Positions 21,091 to 28,242 of a DNA stretch of 33,472 nt are shown piece after piece. Position 1 is the stretch's first letter. Each line of letters starts with the position of its first letter. The notes under the pieces were generated by a model. It searched no databases and had not been told where the DNA came from. It was given only the letters and a program-made list of their open reading frames with translations. Made by a program: the position numbers and the translations under genes. Source of the stretch: an uncultured Pseudomonadota bacterium (GTDB lineage: Bacteria > Pseudomonadota > Gammaproteobacteria > Burkholderiales > Burkholderiaceae); NCBI GenBank assembly GCA_946480245.1, contig CAMLIZ010000041.1, forward strand, positions 1 to 33,472, read 5' to 3'.

Positions 21091-22500
21091 ATGTCCGCTG
21101 TCTTCCAGAACCGTGAAATCCCCCGCGACGACGAGGTCGCTCGCCTGCGCGTGCCGCCCCATTCGATCGAGGCCGAGCAGAGCGTGCTGGGTGGGTTGTT
21201 GCTGGACAACGGCGCCTGGGACCGTGCGGGCGACATGCTCACGGACAGCGATTTCTATCGCTTCGAGCACAAGCTGATCTATGCGGCCATCGGGGCGCTG
21301 GTCAATGCCAGCAAGCCGGCCGACGTGATCACCGTGTTCGAGCAACTGCAGAGCCTGGGCAAGGGCGAGGAGTGCGGGGGGCTCAAGTACCTAAACGACC
21401 TGGCGCAGAGTGTGCCGAGCGCGGCCAATTTGCGGCGCTACGCCGAAATCGTGCGCGAACGCGCGATCCTGCGCAAGCTGATCGCCGCCAGCGACGACAT
21501 CGCCACCAAGGCCTTCAATCCGCAAGGCACGCCGGTGTCGCAAATCCTCGACGAGGCGGAGGGCACGATCTTCAAGATCGGCGAGGAAGGCTCGCGCCAG
21601 AAGCAGGGTTTCCAAGGCATGGACACGCTGGTCATGCAACTGATCGACCGCGTGACCGAGCTCTACGAGAACGGCGCCGAGGAAGTGACGGGCGTGCGTA
21701 CCGGCTTCTTCGACCTCGATCGCATGACGGCCGGCCTGCAGCCGGGCGACCTGATCATCCTTGCCGCGCGTCCGTCGATGGGCAAGACGGCGTTCGCGCT
21801 GAACATCGCCGAGCACGTTGCCGTCTCCGAAGGCCTGCCGGTGGTGGTGTTCTCGATGGAAATGGGTGCCTCGCAACTGGCGCTGCGCCTGGTCGGCTCG
21901 CTGGGGCGCATCGACCAGCAGCATTTGCGCACCGGCAAGCTCAACGACGACGAGTGGAGCCGCCTGAGCGAGGCGACCGAGAAGCTGTCGAAATCCAGCG
22001 TCTTCATCGACGAGACGCCCGCGCTCAACCCCAGCGAGCTGCGCGCCCGCTCGCGCCGGCAGGCGCGGCAGTGCGGGCGCCTGGGGCTGATCGTGGTGGA
22101 CTACCTGCAGCTGATGAGCGGTACCAGCAGCGTCAACGAGGAGAACCGCGCCACCGTGATCGGCGAGATCTCGCGCGGCCTGAAGGCGTTGGCCAAGGAG
22201 CTGCAGTGCCCGGTGATCGCGTTGTCGCAGCTGAACCGTTCGGTCGAGACGCGCACCGACAAGCGGCCGATGATGAGCGACTTGCGCGAATCGGGCGCCA
22301 TCGAACAGGACGCGGACGTGATCATGTTCATCTACCGGGACGAGTACTACAACAAGGACTCGAAGGAGCCCGGCGTTGCCGAGATCATCATCGGCAAGCA
22401 GCGTAACGGCCCGGTCGGTACGGTGAAGCTCACGTTCCTGAAGCCGCTGACCAAGTTCGACAACCTGGCGCCGGGCAGCGTGGGCCACGACGAGTATTGA
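21091..22500 (+). CDS. dnaB: Replicative DNA helicase DnaB
   Basis: Hexameric 5'-3' helicase at the replication fork. The product is 469 residues. The N-terminal DnaG-interacting domain (about 20-125) has PHSIEAEQSVLGGLLLDN; the RecA-like motor domain follows from about 190. It carries GVRTGFFDLDRMTAGLQPGD, Walker A in ARPSMGKTAFALN, Walker B in LGLIVVDYLQLM, and the DLRESGAIEQDADVIMFI segment. The length excludes an intein, which is a known insertion in this family. No strong Shine-Dalgarno precedes ATG 21091, but the conserved domain starts soon after, so the start is likely right. Confidence 0.97.
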   Translation: MSAVFQNREIPRDDEVARLRVPPHSIEAEQSVLGGLLLDNGAWDRAGDMLTDSDFYRFEHKLIYAAIGALVNASKPADVITVFEQLQSLGKGEECGGLKYLNDLAQSVPSAANLRRYAEIVRERAILRKLIAASDDIATKAFNPQGTPVSQILDEAEGTIFKIGEEGSRQKQGFQGMDTLVMQLIDRVTELYENGAEEVTGVRTGFFDLDRMTAGLQPGDLIILAARPSMGKTAFALNIAEHVAVSEGLPVVVFSMEMGASQLALRLVGSLGRIDQQHLRTGKLNDDEWSRLSEATEKLSKSSVFIDETPALNPSELRARSRRQARQCGRLGLIVVDYLQLMSGTSSVNEENRATVIGEISRGLKALAKELQCPVIALSQLNRSVETRTDKRPMMSDLRESGAIEQDADVIMFIYRDEYYNKDSKEPGVAEIIIGKQRNGPVGTVKLTFLKPLTKFDNLAPGSVGHDEY

Positions 22501-22521
22501 GGCAGGCCTCGCGCGGCGCTG

Positions 22522-23343
22522 CTACCAGCTCAGCGGGTCGACGCGGTAGAAGGCGCTCAGCTCACGGTAAAGCGCGGGGTGCTGAGCCGCCAGTTGCGGC
22601 GCCTGTTCGAAGAAGACTTCCGTGGCCACTGCAAAGAACTCTGCCGGCTCGGATGCGCCGTAGGGGCTGAGCAAGGTCGGCTCGCCCATGCCGGCCTGTG
22701 CGCGCAAGCGCTCGAACTCGGCGCTGAACGCCGCCGCCCAGCGTGCATGCCGTGCCCGGCTGCCCAGCCAGGGTGCACCGTTGGCGCGGCCGGTCTGCTG
22801 GTCGAGCTGGTGGGCGAACTCATGCAGCACCACGTTGCGGCCGTCGTAGGGTGAAGCGGCGCCTTCCAGCACGTCCTGCCATGAGAGGACCACCTGGCCC
22901 TGCGACCATGATTCGCCCGACAGCACCTGCCGCTGTTCCTGAAGCACGCCGCCGCTGGCCGTGTGCATGCGTTGCACGACGAACGCACCCGGGTACACCA
23001 GGATCTGGCGCAACTGCGCAAAGTAGTCGGGCCTGCGCCGGTTCAGCAGGAGCAGGCAGGCTTGTGCGGCGATCGTGACGCGCACTTCGTCGGTAATGGG
23101 TTGGCCGGCGCAGCCGATGAACGGCTTCTCGGCCAGGAAGACCTGGATGTGACGCTTCAGCTGCAGCTGGAGGTCGGTGGGCAGCCGTCGCACCAGCGGC
23201 ACGCGCCGCTGCAGGATTGCGCGCCAGTGCGGCGGGAAGGGGCGCGCGGCCGTGCGCGCTCGGCGCCAGGCCACCCACGCCGGCTGGCCGAGCAGCAACA
23301 GCAGCGGCACGAGGGCCAGCCCGAACAGCAGCAAGAGGGCCAT
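22522..23343 (-). CDS. mtfA: MtfA-type zinc metallopeptidase with N-terminal membrane helix
   Basis: Zinc peptidase of the MtfA family (DUF980, M90). E. coli MtfA binds the Mlc repressor and so affects glucose PTS genes; whether that holds here is unknown. The 273-residue product has the zinc site H174-E-F-A-H178 in VVLHEFAHQLDQ and the downstream acidic ligand in EPAEFFAVATEVFFE (about 235). Residues 2-19 are strongly hydrophobic (LLLLFGLALVPLLLLLG), giving a membrane anchor that the E. coli protein, from memory, lacks. It converges on dnaB (21 bases between stops) and diverges from the SOS-boxed radical SAM gene. Confidence 0.88.
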   Translation of the reverse strand: MALLLLFGLALVPLLLLLGQPAWVAWRRARTAARPFPPHWRAILQRRVPLVRRLPTDLQLQLKRHIQVFLAEKPFIGCAGQPITDEVRVTIAAQACLLLLNRRRPDYFAQLRQILVYPGAFVVQRMHTASGGVLQEQRQVLSGESWSQGQVVLSWQDVLEGAASPYDGRNVVLHEFAHQLDQQTGRANGAPWLGSRARHARWAAAFSAEFERLRAQAGMGEPTLLSPYGASEPAEFFAVATEVFFEQAPQLAAQHPALYRELSAFYRVDPLSW

Positions 23344-23420
23344 GGCCTGCTTTCACGCATGGGAAGAGTCATGCAGGTGAATGCGGCAGTGCGGCTTTTC
23401 AAGCTGCGCACTGGCCGCGC

Positions 23421-23448
23421 TTGACGTAACTGTATATATTTACAGTAT
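23421..23448 (+). promoter_or_regulatory. Candidate promoter of the radical SAM gene
   Basis: TTGACG at 23421-23426 is a good -35. Paired with CAGTAT (23443-23448, spacing 16) it would start transcription near 23455. Alternatively TATATT (23435-23440), five of six matches to a -10, would start at the ATG 23447 and give a leaderless mRNA. Either layout puts the LexA box over the -10 region. Confidence 0.5.
23430..23445. promoter_or_regulatory. LexA-binding SOS box
   Basis: CTGTATATATTTACAG matches the gammaproteobacterial/betaproteobacterial LexA consensus CTGT-N8-ACAG exactly, with the AT-alternating centre typical of strong sites. It ends one base before ATG 23447. The adjacent bases (AA before, TA after) also resemble the extended E. 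coli site. LexA bound here would block transcription of the downstream gene until DNA damage. Confidence 0.85.
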
Positions 23449-24574
23449 GCCGAACCGCCCGCTCCACACCGACAACCCGCCAGCCACGCTGGTGTACATG
23501 CCGCTCAAAGGCCGTGGCACGGCCTGGGCGATCGAGCACCGCTTCATGCGCGACGCGCACGAGGCGTTCGACGATGGCTGGGGCACGCTGGAGCAGCTGG
23601 CGCAGCAGGAGCGCCTCGCGCCAGGCACGCAGATCATCGAGGAGCGGGTCAAGAGCATCCTGTCGGGAAACGAGTCGCCGGACGTGCCATTCGACCTGTC
23701 GATCAATCCCTATCGCGGCTGCGAGCACGGCTGCATCTACTGCTTTGCGCGGCCTACGCACAGCTACCTCAACATGTCGCCGGGCCTGGATTTCGAAACG
23801 CGCATCGTCGCCAAGGTCAACGCGGCCGAGCGGCTGCGCGAGGCGCTGGCCGCGCGCAGTTACGAGCCGATGATGCTCAATATCGGCTCCGCCACCGACG
23901 CCTACCAGCCCATCGAGCGCCGCCTGCGCATCACGCGCTCGGTGATCGAGGTGCTGGCCGAATGCCGGCATCCGTTTTCGGTGATCACCAAGTCGGCCGG
24001 CATCGAGCGTGATCTCGACCTGATCGCGCCGATGGCGGCGCAGGGCATGGCCGCCGCATACGTGTCCATCACCACGCTCGACCCGGCGCTGGCGCGCATC
24101 CTGGAGCCGCGGGCGGCCGCGCCGCACCGGCGGCTGCGCGCGGTGGAGGCCTTGGCCAAGGCGGGTGTGCCGGTGGGCGTGAGCGCGTCTCCGATGATCC
24201 CGTTCATCAACGAGCCCGAACTCGAGCGCATCTTCGAGGCCGCGGCCGCCGCCGGTGCACGCTCGGCCTTCAGCATCGTGCTGCGCCTGCCCTGGGAGGT
24301 GAACCCGTTGTTCCAGCAGTGGCTGGAGCAGCACTTTCCGGAGCGCGCGGCGCGCGTGATGGCACGCGTGCGCGAGATGCGCGGCGGCAAGGACTACGAC
24401 GCGAGCTTTGGCACACGCATGACGGGCGAGGGCGTGTGGGCGCAACTGTTTGCGCAGCGCGTTGAGAAAGCCCGGCGGCGCTACGGACTCGACGGCGAAC
24501 GCACTCCGCTCGATTTCAGCCGCTTCCGCCGCCCGGGCGTTGGTGCCGCGGCTGCCCAGGGCCAGCTCTTCTAG
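23447..24574 (+). CDS. Spore-photolyase-like radical SAM protein (PA0069 family)
   Basis: Radical SAM protein of the SplB-related COG1533 group. From ATG 23447 the product is 375 residues. The [4Fe-4S] cysteines are C92, C96 and C99 in YRGCEHGCIYCFARPTHSY, with the following LNIGSATDAYQPIERRLRITR. True spore photolyase repairs the spore photoproduct; the role of this non-spore branch is not established, but DNA repair is suggested by the LexA box at its promoter. ATG 23498, giving the family-like N-terminus MPLKGRGTAW, is an alternative start. The stop shares the CTAG bases with the convergent SDR gene. Confidence 0.9.
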   Translation: MPNRPLHTDNPPATLVYMPLKGRGTAWAIEHRFMRDAHEAFDDGWGTLEQLAQQERLAPGTQIIEERVKSILSGNESPDVPFDLSINPYRGCEHGCIYCFARPTHSYLNMSPGLDFETRIVAKVNAAERLREALAARSYEPMMLNIGSATDAYQPIERRLRITRSVIEVLAECRHPFSVITKSAGIERDLDLIAPMAAQGMAAAYVSITTLDPALARILEPRAAAPHRRLRAVEALAKAGVPVGVSASPMIPFINEPELERIFEAAAAAGARSAFSIVLRLPWEVNPLFQQWLEQHFPERAARVMARVREMRGGKDYDASFGTRMTGEGVWAQLFAQRVEKARRRYGLDGERTPLDFSRFRRPGVGAAAAQGQLF

Positions 24575-25323
24575 CGCGCCAGGAAGCCGCCGTCCACCGG
24601 GTAGTAGGCGCCAGTGACGAACGACGCGCGGTCCGAGCTGAGCCACACCACCAGTTCGGCCACTTCGTCGGGCGTGCCCAGCCTGCCCATCGGATGCAGC
24701 GCCTGCAGGGCCTTCAGGCTGCTGTCATCCGATTCGAGCCTCGCGATCATCGGTGTATGGATGAATGCCGGGCCGACCGAATTGACGCGCACGCGCTGTG
24801 CCGCATGGTCCAGCGCGGCGGCCTGCGTGAGCCCCACCACGCCATGCTTGGCCGCGGTGTAGGCCGGCGCTCCGGCAAACCCCACCGCCCCCAGGATCGA
24901 CGCGATGTTCACGATCGAGCCGCCCCCATTGCGCAGCATCTGCCCGATCTGCGCCTTCATGCCGTAGAACACACCGGACAGGTTCACGCCAATCACCTGC
25001 TGCCACGCTTCGTCGGGGTAGTCGGCGGTGGGCGCCAGGTCGCCCCCGATGCCCGCGTTGTTGCAGGCAACGTCGAGCCGGCCGAACGCCTGTACCGCGC
25101 CGGCCACCAGCGCGGCGCATTGCCGCGACTGCGAGACGTCGGCCGCCATGAACTCGGCCTGCCCGCCGGCGCGCCGCACGCGTTGCATCGTTTCCTGCCC
25201 GGCCGCCGAGTCCAGGTCGGACACCAGCACGTGCGCGCCTTCACGTGCATACGCCAGCGCAATGGCGCGCCCGATGCCGGAGCCCGCGCCGGTCACCAGG
25301 GCAGCCTTGTCCTTCAGCAGCAT
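24571..25323 (-). CDS. Short-chain dehydrogenase/reductase
   Basis: NAD(P)-dependent oxidoreductase of the classical SDR family, 250 residues. The Rossmann motif is VTGAGSGIGRAIA (about 10-22), the structural NNAG lies in VACNNAGIGG, the catalytic Ser is in NIASILGAVG, and the YxxxK pair in YTAAKHGVVGLTQ. DLDS after the second strand suggests NAD rather than NADP preference. GGGAG nine bases upstream fixes the start. A substrate cannot be named; 3-oxoacyl-ACP reductase-like and sugar or alcohol dehydrogenase roles are all possible. It lies 93 bases after the patatin gene on the same strand. Confidence 0.9.
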   Translation of the reverse strand: MLLKDKAALVTGAGSGIGRAIALAYAREGAHVLVSDLDSAAGQETMQRVRRAGGQAEFMAADVSQSRQCAALVAGAVQAFGRLDVACNNAGIGGDLAPTADYPDEAWQQVIGVNLSGVFYGMKAQIGQMLRNGGGSIVNIASILGAVGFAGAPAYTAAKHGVVGLTQAAALDHAAQRVRVNSVGPAFIHTPMIARLESDDSSLKALQALHPMGRLGTPDEVAELVVWLSSDRASFVTGAYYPVDGGFLAR

Positions 25324-25416
25324 GTCGCTCTCCCGTGAGCCGCCGGCAGGTGCCGGTCGCCCACTGAGTAGCACCCTGCGTTCCCGGCCCCTGCAGTCAC
25401 CGGCCAGGCGACGCGT

Positions 25417-26382
25417 TCATCGAGGCTGGAGCATGGAGGCCAGCGTGCGCTCGGGCAGATCGCGCAAGGTCTGCTGTGCGAGCTCGGTGAGCGTGGCGGC
25501 GGCCTTGGGCGTGGCCACGTCGATGCCGAGCCCGCCTTCGGGCGGCCACTGCGCGTCCAGGCGCACATAGCGATCGCCCAGCCGGTCCTCCACCATCGCC
25601 TGCACGTGCTGCTGCTGGGCCGACAGCAGCGTCAGCACCAGGCGACCATCGGACAGCCAGTTCACCGCGCCGGCGTCGTCGCGCACGCCTTCTGCCGGGC
25701 GATAGCGTGCCGTTGCGGTGCCGATGGAAAGCATCTGCACGTCGCTCAACGACACGCCCATGAAGTGCTCGGCCTCGTGCAGCGCCACCTGGTCCGGCGC
25801 CACGGCGAACAAGCCGCCATCGGCGTAGAGGCGGTCGCCCAGGCGCACCGACGGAAAGTAAGCCGGTGCCGCGCTGGCGGCCATCGCCACGTCCACGGCG
25901 CGCAGGCGGGCGTCGCCTTCCGATGCCGCGCCGTGGGGCGTCTTGAACACCTTGGTGATGCAGGTCTGCACGTCCACGGCCGGAATCACCAGCGCATGCT
26001 TTGCCTGCCCCAGCGTGCGCCGGTCGAGCTCGACGTCCAGCGCCTCGCGCAAGGCGGCGCCGGAGTACTTGGGTCCGAGCACCGAGCGCGTGAGATCGAG
26101 CAGGCGGCTCACCGCACCGGCGGGCAGCGCGCGGTCGGAGAACACCTGCGGTCCGTGTGTGATGAACAGCTGCGCCATGCGCGACATCGGCAGCTCAAAG
26201 GCGAGTGCCAGCGCAAGCACGCCGCCGATCGAGGTGCCGGCCAGCAGGTCGAATCGACGCGCGAGCGGCTCCCCGGCCTGCGCCTCCAGGCCCTCCAGCA
26301 CGCGGGCGGTGTACAGCCCGAGGAAGCCGCCGCCCGATAGCGAGAGGATGCGAAACCGCGCATCCCGTGGGCGGGTAGCCAC
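25417..26382 (-). CDS. Patatin-like phospholipase
   Basis: Lipid acyl hydrolase of the patatin family, 321 residues. The oxyanion loop is SLSGGGFLGLYTA (15-27), the nucleophile Ser51 is in GTSIGG, and the catalytic Asp188 is in YADGG, so the Ser-Asp dyad is complete. There is no signal peptide, so it should act in the cytoplasm or at the inner membrane face. It starts with GTG one base after the stop of the DUF2892 gene, so the two form a coupled pair. Single-domain patatins of this type include the CBASS effector CapV, but no cyclic-nucleotide synthase or other CBASS gene is nearby. The lipid substrate is unknown. Confidence 0.88.
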   Translation of the reverse strand: MATRPRDARFRILSLSGGGFLGLYTARVLEGLEAQAGEPLARRFDLLAGTSIGGVLALALAFELPMSRMAQLFITHGPQVFSDRALPAGAVSRLLDLTRSVLGPKYSGAALREALDVELDRRTLGQAKHALVIPAVDVQTCITKVFKTPHGAASEGDARLRAVDVAMAASAAPAYFPSVRLGDRLYADGGLFAVAPDQVALHEAEHFMGVSLSDVQMLSIGTATARYRPAEGVRDDAGAVNWLSDGRLVLTLLSAQQQHVQAMVEDRLGDRYVRLDAQWPPEGGLGIDVATPKAAATLTELAQQTLRDLPERTLASMLQPR

Positions 26383-26383
26383 G

Positions 26384-26578
26384 TCAGCGTTCGGTGCGTG
26401 GGCAGGTATTCATGCCCACCATGCGGTACAGCGGGCAGAAGCGGAAGACGCCGGTGGCCAGCAGGACGATGCCGATGTAGCCCCACAGGCCGATGGTGCC
26501 GGTGAAGGCCAGGCTGACGAGCAGCAGGCCGACGGCGATGCGCAACACGCGGTCGATGGTGCCGACATTGGGGGTCAT
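26384..26578 (-). CDS. Small DUF2892 (YgaP-like) membrane protein
   Basis: 64-residue inner-membrane protein with two hydrophobic segments (about 10-25 and 28-46) in the pattern of the DUF2892 family, the membrane part of YgaP. The C-terminal FRFCPLYRMVGMNTCP holds the two family cysteines. The function is unknown; YgaP itself is a rhodanese with this membrane module, and no rhodanese domain is present here. AAGGAG seven bases upstream fixes the start. An FNR-type dyad lies 65 bases upstream, and patatin follows at once. Confidence 0.88.
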   Translation of the reverse strand: MTPNVGTIDRVLRIAVGLLLVSLAFTGTIGLWGYIGIVLLATGVFRFCPLYRMVGMNTCPRTER

Positions 26579-26636
26579 GGTGAACTCCTTCCTTGAGTGA
26601 AGGCCCCCACATTAGGTGCGCCGGCGCGCCCGGGCA

Positions 26637-26650
26637 TTGAGCGCGGTCAA
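26637..26650. promoter_or_regulatory. FNR/ANR-type operator upstream of the DUF2892-patatin pair
   Basis: TTGA-GCGCGG-TCAA has both core half-sites of the FNR/CRP-type low-oxygen regulator (TTGA-N6-TCAA). On the - strand a TAATGT hexamer begins 23 bases beyond the dyad, so that the dyad centre falls near -41.5, the class-II position. The DUF2892 ATG lies about 65 bases from the dyad centre. Confidence 0.75.
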
Positions 26651-26677
26651 GCGGACGATGCGTCGGCGCGGGCTGGC

Positions 26678-27493
26678 TCAATGCGCCATCAGCACGGGCA
26701 GGGTCATCGAGCGCAGCACGCTGCGCGTGGCGCCGCCCAGCACCAGTTCACGCGCGCGGGTGTGTCCGTAGCAGCCCATCACCAGCAGGTCGGCCGACAC
26801 GTCGGCGGCCTGCGACAGCATCAGCTCGCCGGCGTTCGCGCCCGCTTCGCCCAGCCGGTGCGCCTGCGCCGTGATGCGGTGGCGCTGCAGGTACTGCTGC
26901 ACCGGACCGCTGTCCTCGGCGGCGTCGGTCAACAGGTGGACGCTGCGCGCGGCGTGCAGCAGCGGCAGTGCGGCCGCCAGCGCGCGTGCGGACGAGGCGG
27001 TGTTCTTCCACGCCACCAGCACCGTCTGGCCGATCGGGCCGCGCACGCCGATGTAGGGCAGCACCAGCGCCGGGCGGCCGCTGGCGATCAACACCGATTC
27101 GACGAAGTCGCCAGGCACGCCGGCGGTGTCGAGGTCGGGGTCATGCTGCCCCAGCACCATCAGGTCAGCTCCGAAGGCCTGTTGAACCACGTCGTCCACC
27201 GGCAACCCCTCGCCGGGTTCGACCCAGGCCACGGGGATGCCGGGCTCGGCGCACACGCGCTCGTACCGGGCTCGCGTGGCCTTGCGGCGCTCCTCGTCCA
27301 CCTCCTGCAGCAGGGCGGCCGCCGCGCCGCCGCCGGCCATGTCCATCGGTACCTGCATGAACACCGGCGTCACCGCGTACACGGCCGTCAGCGCGGCTTC
27401 ATGTTGCGCGGCCAGGGCGCGCGCCACGCGCAACCGGGTCTCGGTGCGCGGGCCGGCGTCGAGGTGGACCAGCAGTGATTTGAGCGAGTTCAT
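26678..27493 (-). CDS. Tandem universal stress protein
   Basis: Cytoplasmic stress protein with two Usp domains in one 271-residue chain (about 1-145 and 150-271). The second has the ATP-binding signature G-2x-G-9x-G in MGCYGHTRARELVLGGATRS. The first has a broken version (GQHDPDLDTAG), so only one domain should bind nucleotide. Usp proteins of this form are classic members of ANR/FNR regulons in Pseudomonas, linked to survival without oxygen; the FNR-type dyad 60 bases upstream fits that. CTGGAG nine bases before the ATG supports the start. Confidence 0.92.
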   Translation of the reverse strand: MNSLKSLLVHLDAGPRTETRLRVARALAAQHEAALTAVYAVTPVFMQVPMDMAGGGAAAALLQEVDEERRKATRARYERVCAEPGIPVAWVEPGEGLPVDDVVQQAFGADLMVLGQHDPDLDTAGVPGDFVESVLIASGRPALVLPYIGVRGPIGQTVLVAWKNTASSARALAAALPLLHAARSVHLLTDAAEDSGPVQQYLQRHRITAQAHRLGEAGANAGELMLSQAADVSADLLVMGCYGHTRARELVLGGATRSVLRSMTLPVLMAH

Positions 27494-27546
27494 GTCGTGC
27501 TCCAGGGAATATGCGGCGATGGTGCGACCGCGCGCGGCCCGTACCC

Positions 27547-27560
27547 TTGAGCCATGTCAA
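27547..27560. promoter_or_regulatory. FNR/ANR-type operator upstream of the universal stress gene
   Basis: TTGA-GCCATG-TCAA, again a full TTGA-N6-TCAA core. Its centre lies about 60 bases upstream of the universal stress protein ATG on the - strand. The hexamer at class-II spacing is CACCAT, a poor -10 that keeps only A2 and T6, as activator-dependent promoters often do. Confidence 0.75.
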
Positions 27561-27571
27561 GCCGGCGGGCG

Positions 27572-28099
27572 TCAGGCAGCTTCGGGGGACCAGGTGTTCT
27601 GCCGCACGGCGTCGTGCTGTTCCTGCGCCGCGCGCAGTGCGTTGCCGAAAGCCTGCAGGCGCGCGGCGCAGCTGCCGTCGTCCACCTCGCGCGTCAGGAA
27701 GGCGGAGGTGAACATGGGTGAGCGGTCGAGCAGCGCGCCCACCTCCGCCACGGCGTTCGGCGCGCCCTTGCTGCCCATCACCGAGATTACCGACACGTTG
27801 CGCAGGCGCTGCGCGTTGTGTGCGATGAACGTGCGCATCGGCCCTGCCATCCGGTACACCCAGATCGGGCTGACCAGCACCACCGCGTCGAACCTTTCCG
27901 CCCGCGGGCCGTCGTAGCGGATGGCGGGCTGGCGGCGCAGCAGCGAGTCGAGCACGCAGCGCAAGGTACCCCACGCGCCCGCTCGCGGCCGTGCGTCCTC
28001 GATCTCGGCCAGCGGCCACCCTTGCTGGCTGCACAGCAGCTGCGCCAGGCGGCGGCAAGTGCCCGTGTGTGAATAACTGACCACAAGTACCTGGCTCAT
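27572..28099 (-). CDS. Flavodoxin-like protein
   Basis: Probable FMN-binding flavodoxin-fold protein of 175 residues. The phosphate-binding loop is SYSHTGTCRRLA (about 8-19), and SPIWVYRMAGPMRTF matches the second flavin-contacting loop of the family. Such proteins act as quinone reductases or electron carriers; the partner is unknown. Start 28099 is supported by GGAG nine bases upstream; the longer open frame lies across the operator. It is first of five - strand genes in a row, and each of the first three has its own FNR-type dyad. Confidence 0.85.
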   Translation of the reverse strand: MSQVLVVSYSHTGTCRRLAQLLCSQQGWPLAEIEDARPRAGAWGTLRCVLDSLLRRQPAIRYDGPRAERFDAVVLVSPIWVYRMAGPMRTFIAHNAQRLRNVSVISVMGSKGAPNAVAEVGALLDRSPMFTSAFLTREVDDGSCAARLQAFGNALRAAQEQHDAVRQNTWSPEAA

Positions 28100-28153
28100 C
28101 TGAGGCTCCGCTGACGCATGCAGCCCAATGTAGGAAGGACGCCCGCGGCGGCG

Positions 28154-28167
28154 TTGCGCTGCGTCAA
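28154..28167. promoter_or_regulatory. FNR/FixK-type operator upstream of the flavodoxin gene
   Basis: TTGC-GCTGCG-TCAA fits the looser FixK2-type consensus TTG[A/C]-N6-[T/G]CAA. Its centre lies about 61 bases upstream of the flavodoxin ATG on the - strand, and TACATT (four of six -10 matches) begins 22 bases beyond the dyad, the class-II spacing. Confidence 0.65.
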
Positions 28168-28193
28168 CGCGGCCGACGCTCGCGGCCCATCGC

Positions 28194-28207
28194 TTGCGCT
28201 GGGTCAG
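28194..28207 (+). promoter_or_regulatory. Possible FNR/FixK-type operator of the HD-like gene
   Basis: TTGC-GCTGGG-TCAG differs from the neighbouring flavodoxin dyad at two of 14 bases and from the FixK2-type consensus at one. TAAGGT at 28229-28234 is at class-II distance, which would start transcription near 28241, two bases before the ATG of the next gene. Confidence 0.45.
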
Positions 28208-28242
28208 GCGCGGGTCAGTGCCCGCAGCTAAGGTGCGCTGCC

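Noticed and set aside
21091..22500. Intein in dnaB
   Set aside because: The gene has normal length and unbroken helicase motifs.
23381..23446. Upstream extension of the radical SAM protein to 23381
   Set aside because: It would run through the LexA box and candidate promoter, and the added residues do not look like the family.
25417..26382. Patatin as a CBASS (CapV) anti-phage effector
   Set aside because: No CD-NTase, E1/E2-like, TRIP13-like or HORMA gene is within the window; the neighbour is a DUF2892 protein under an FNR-type operator.
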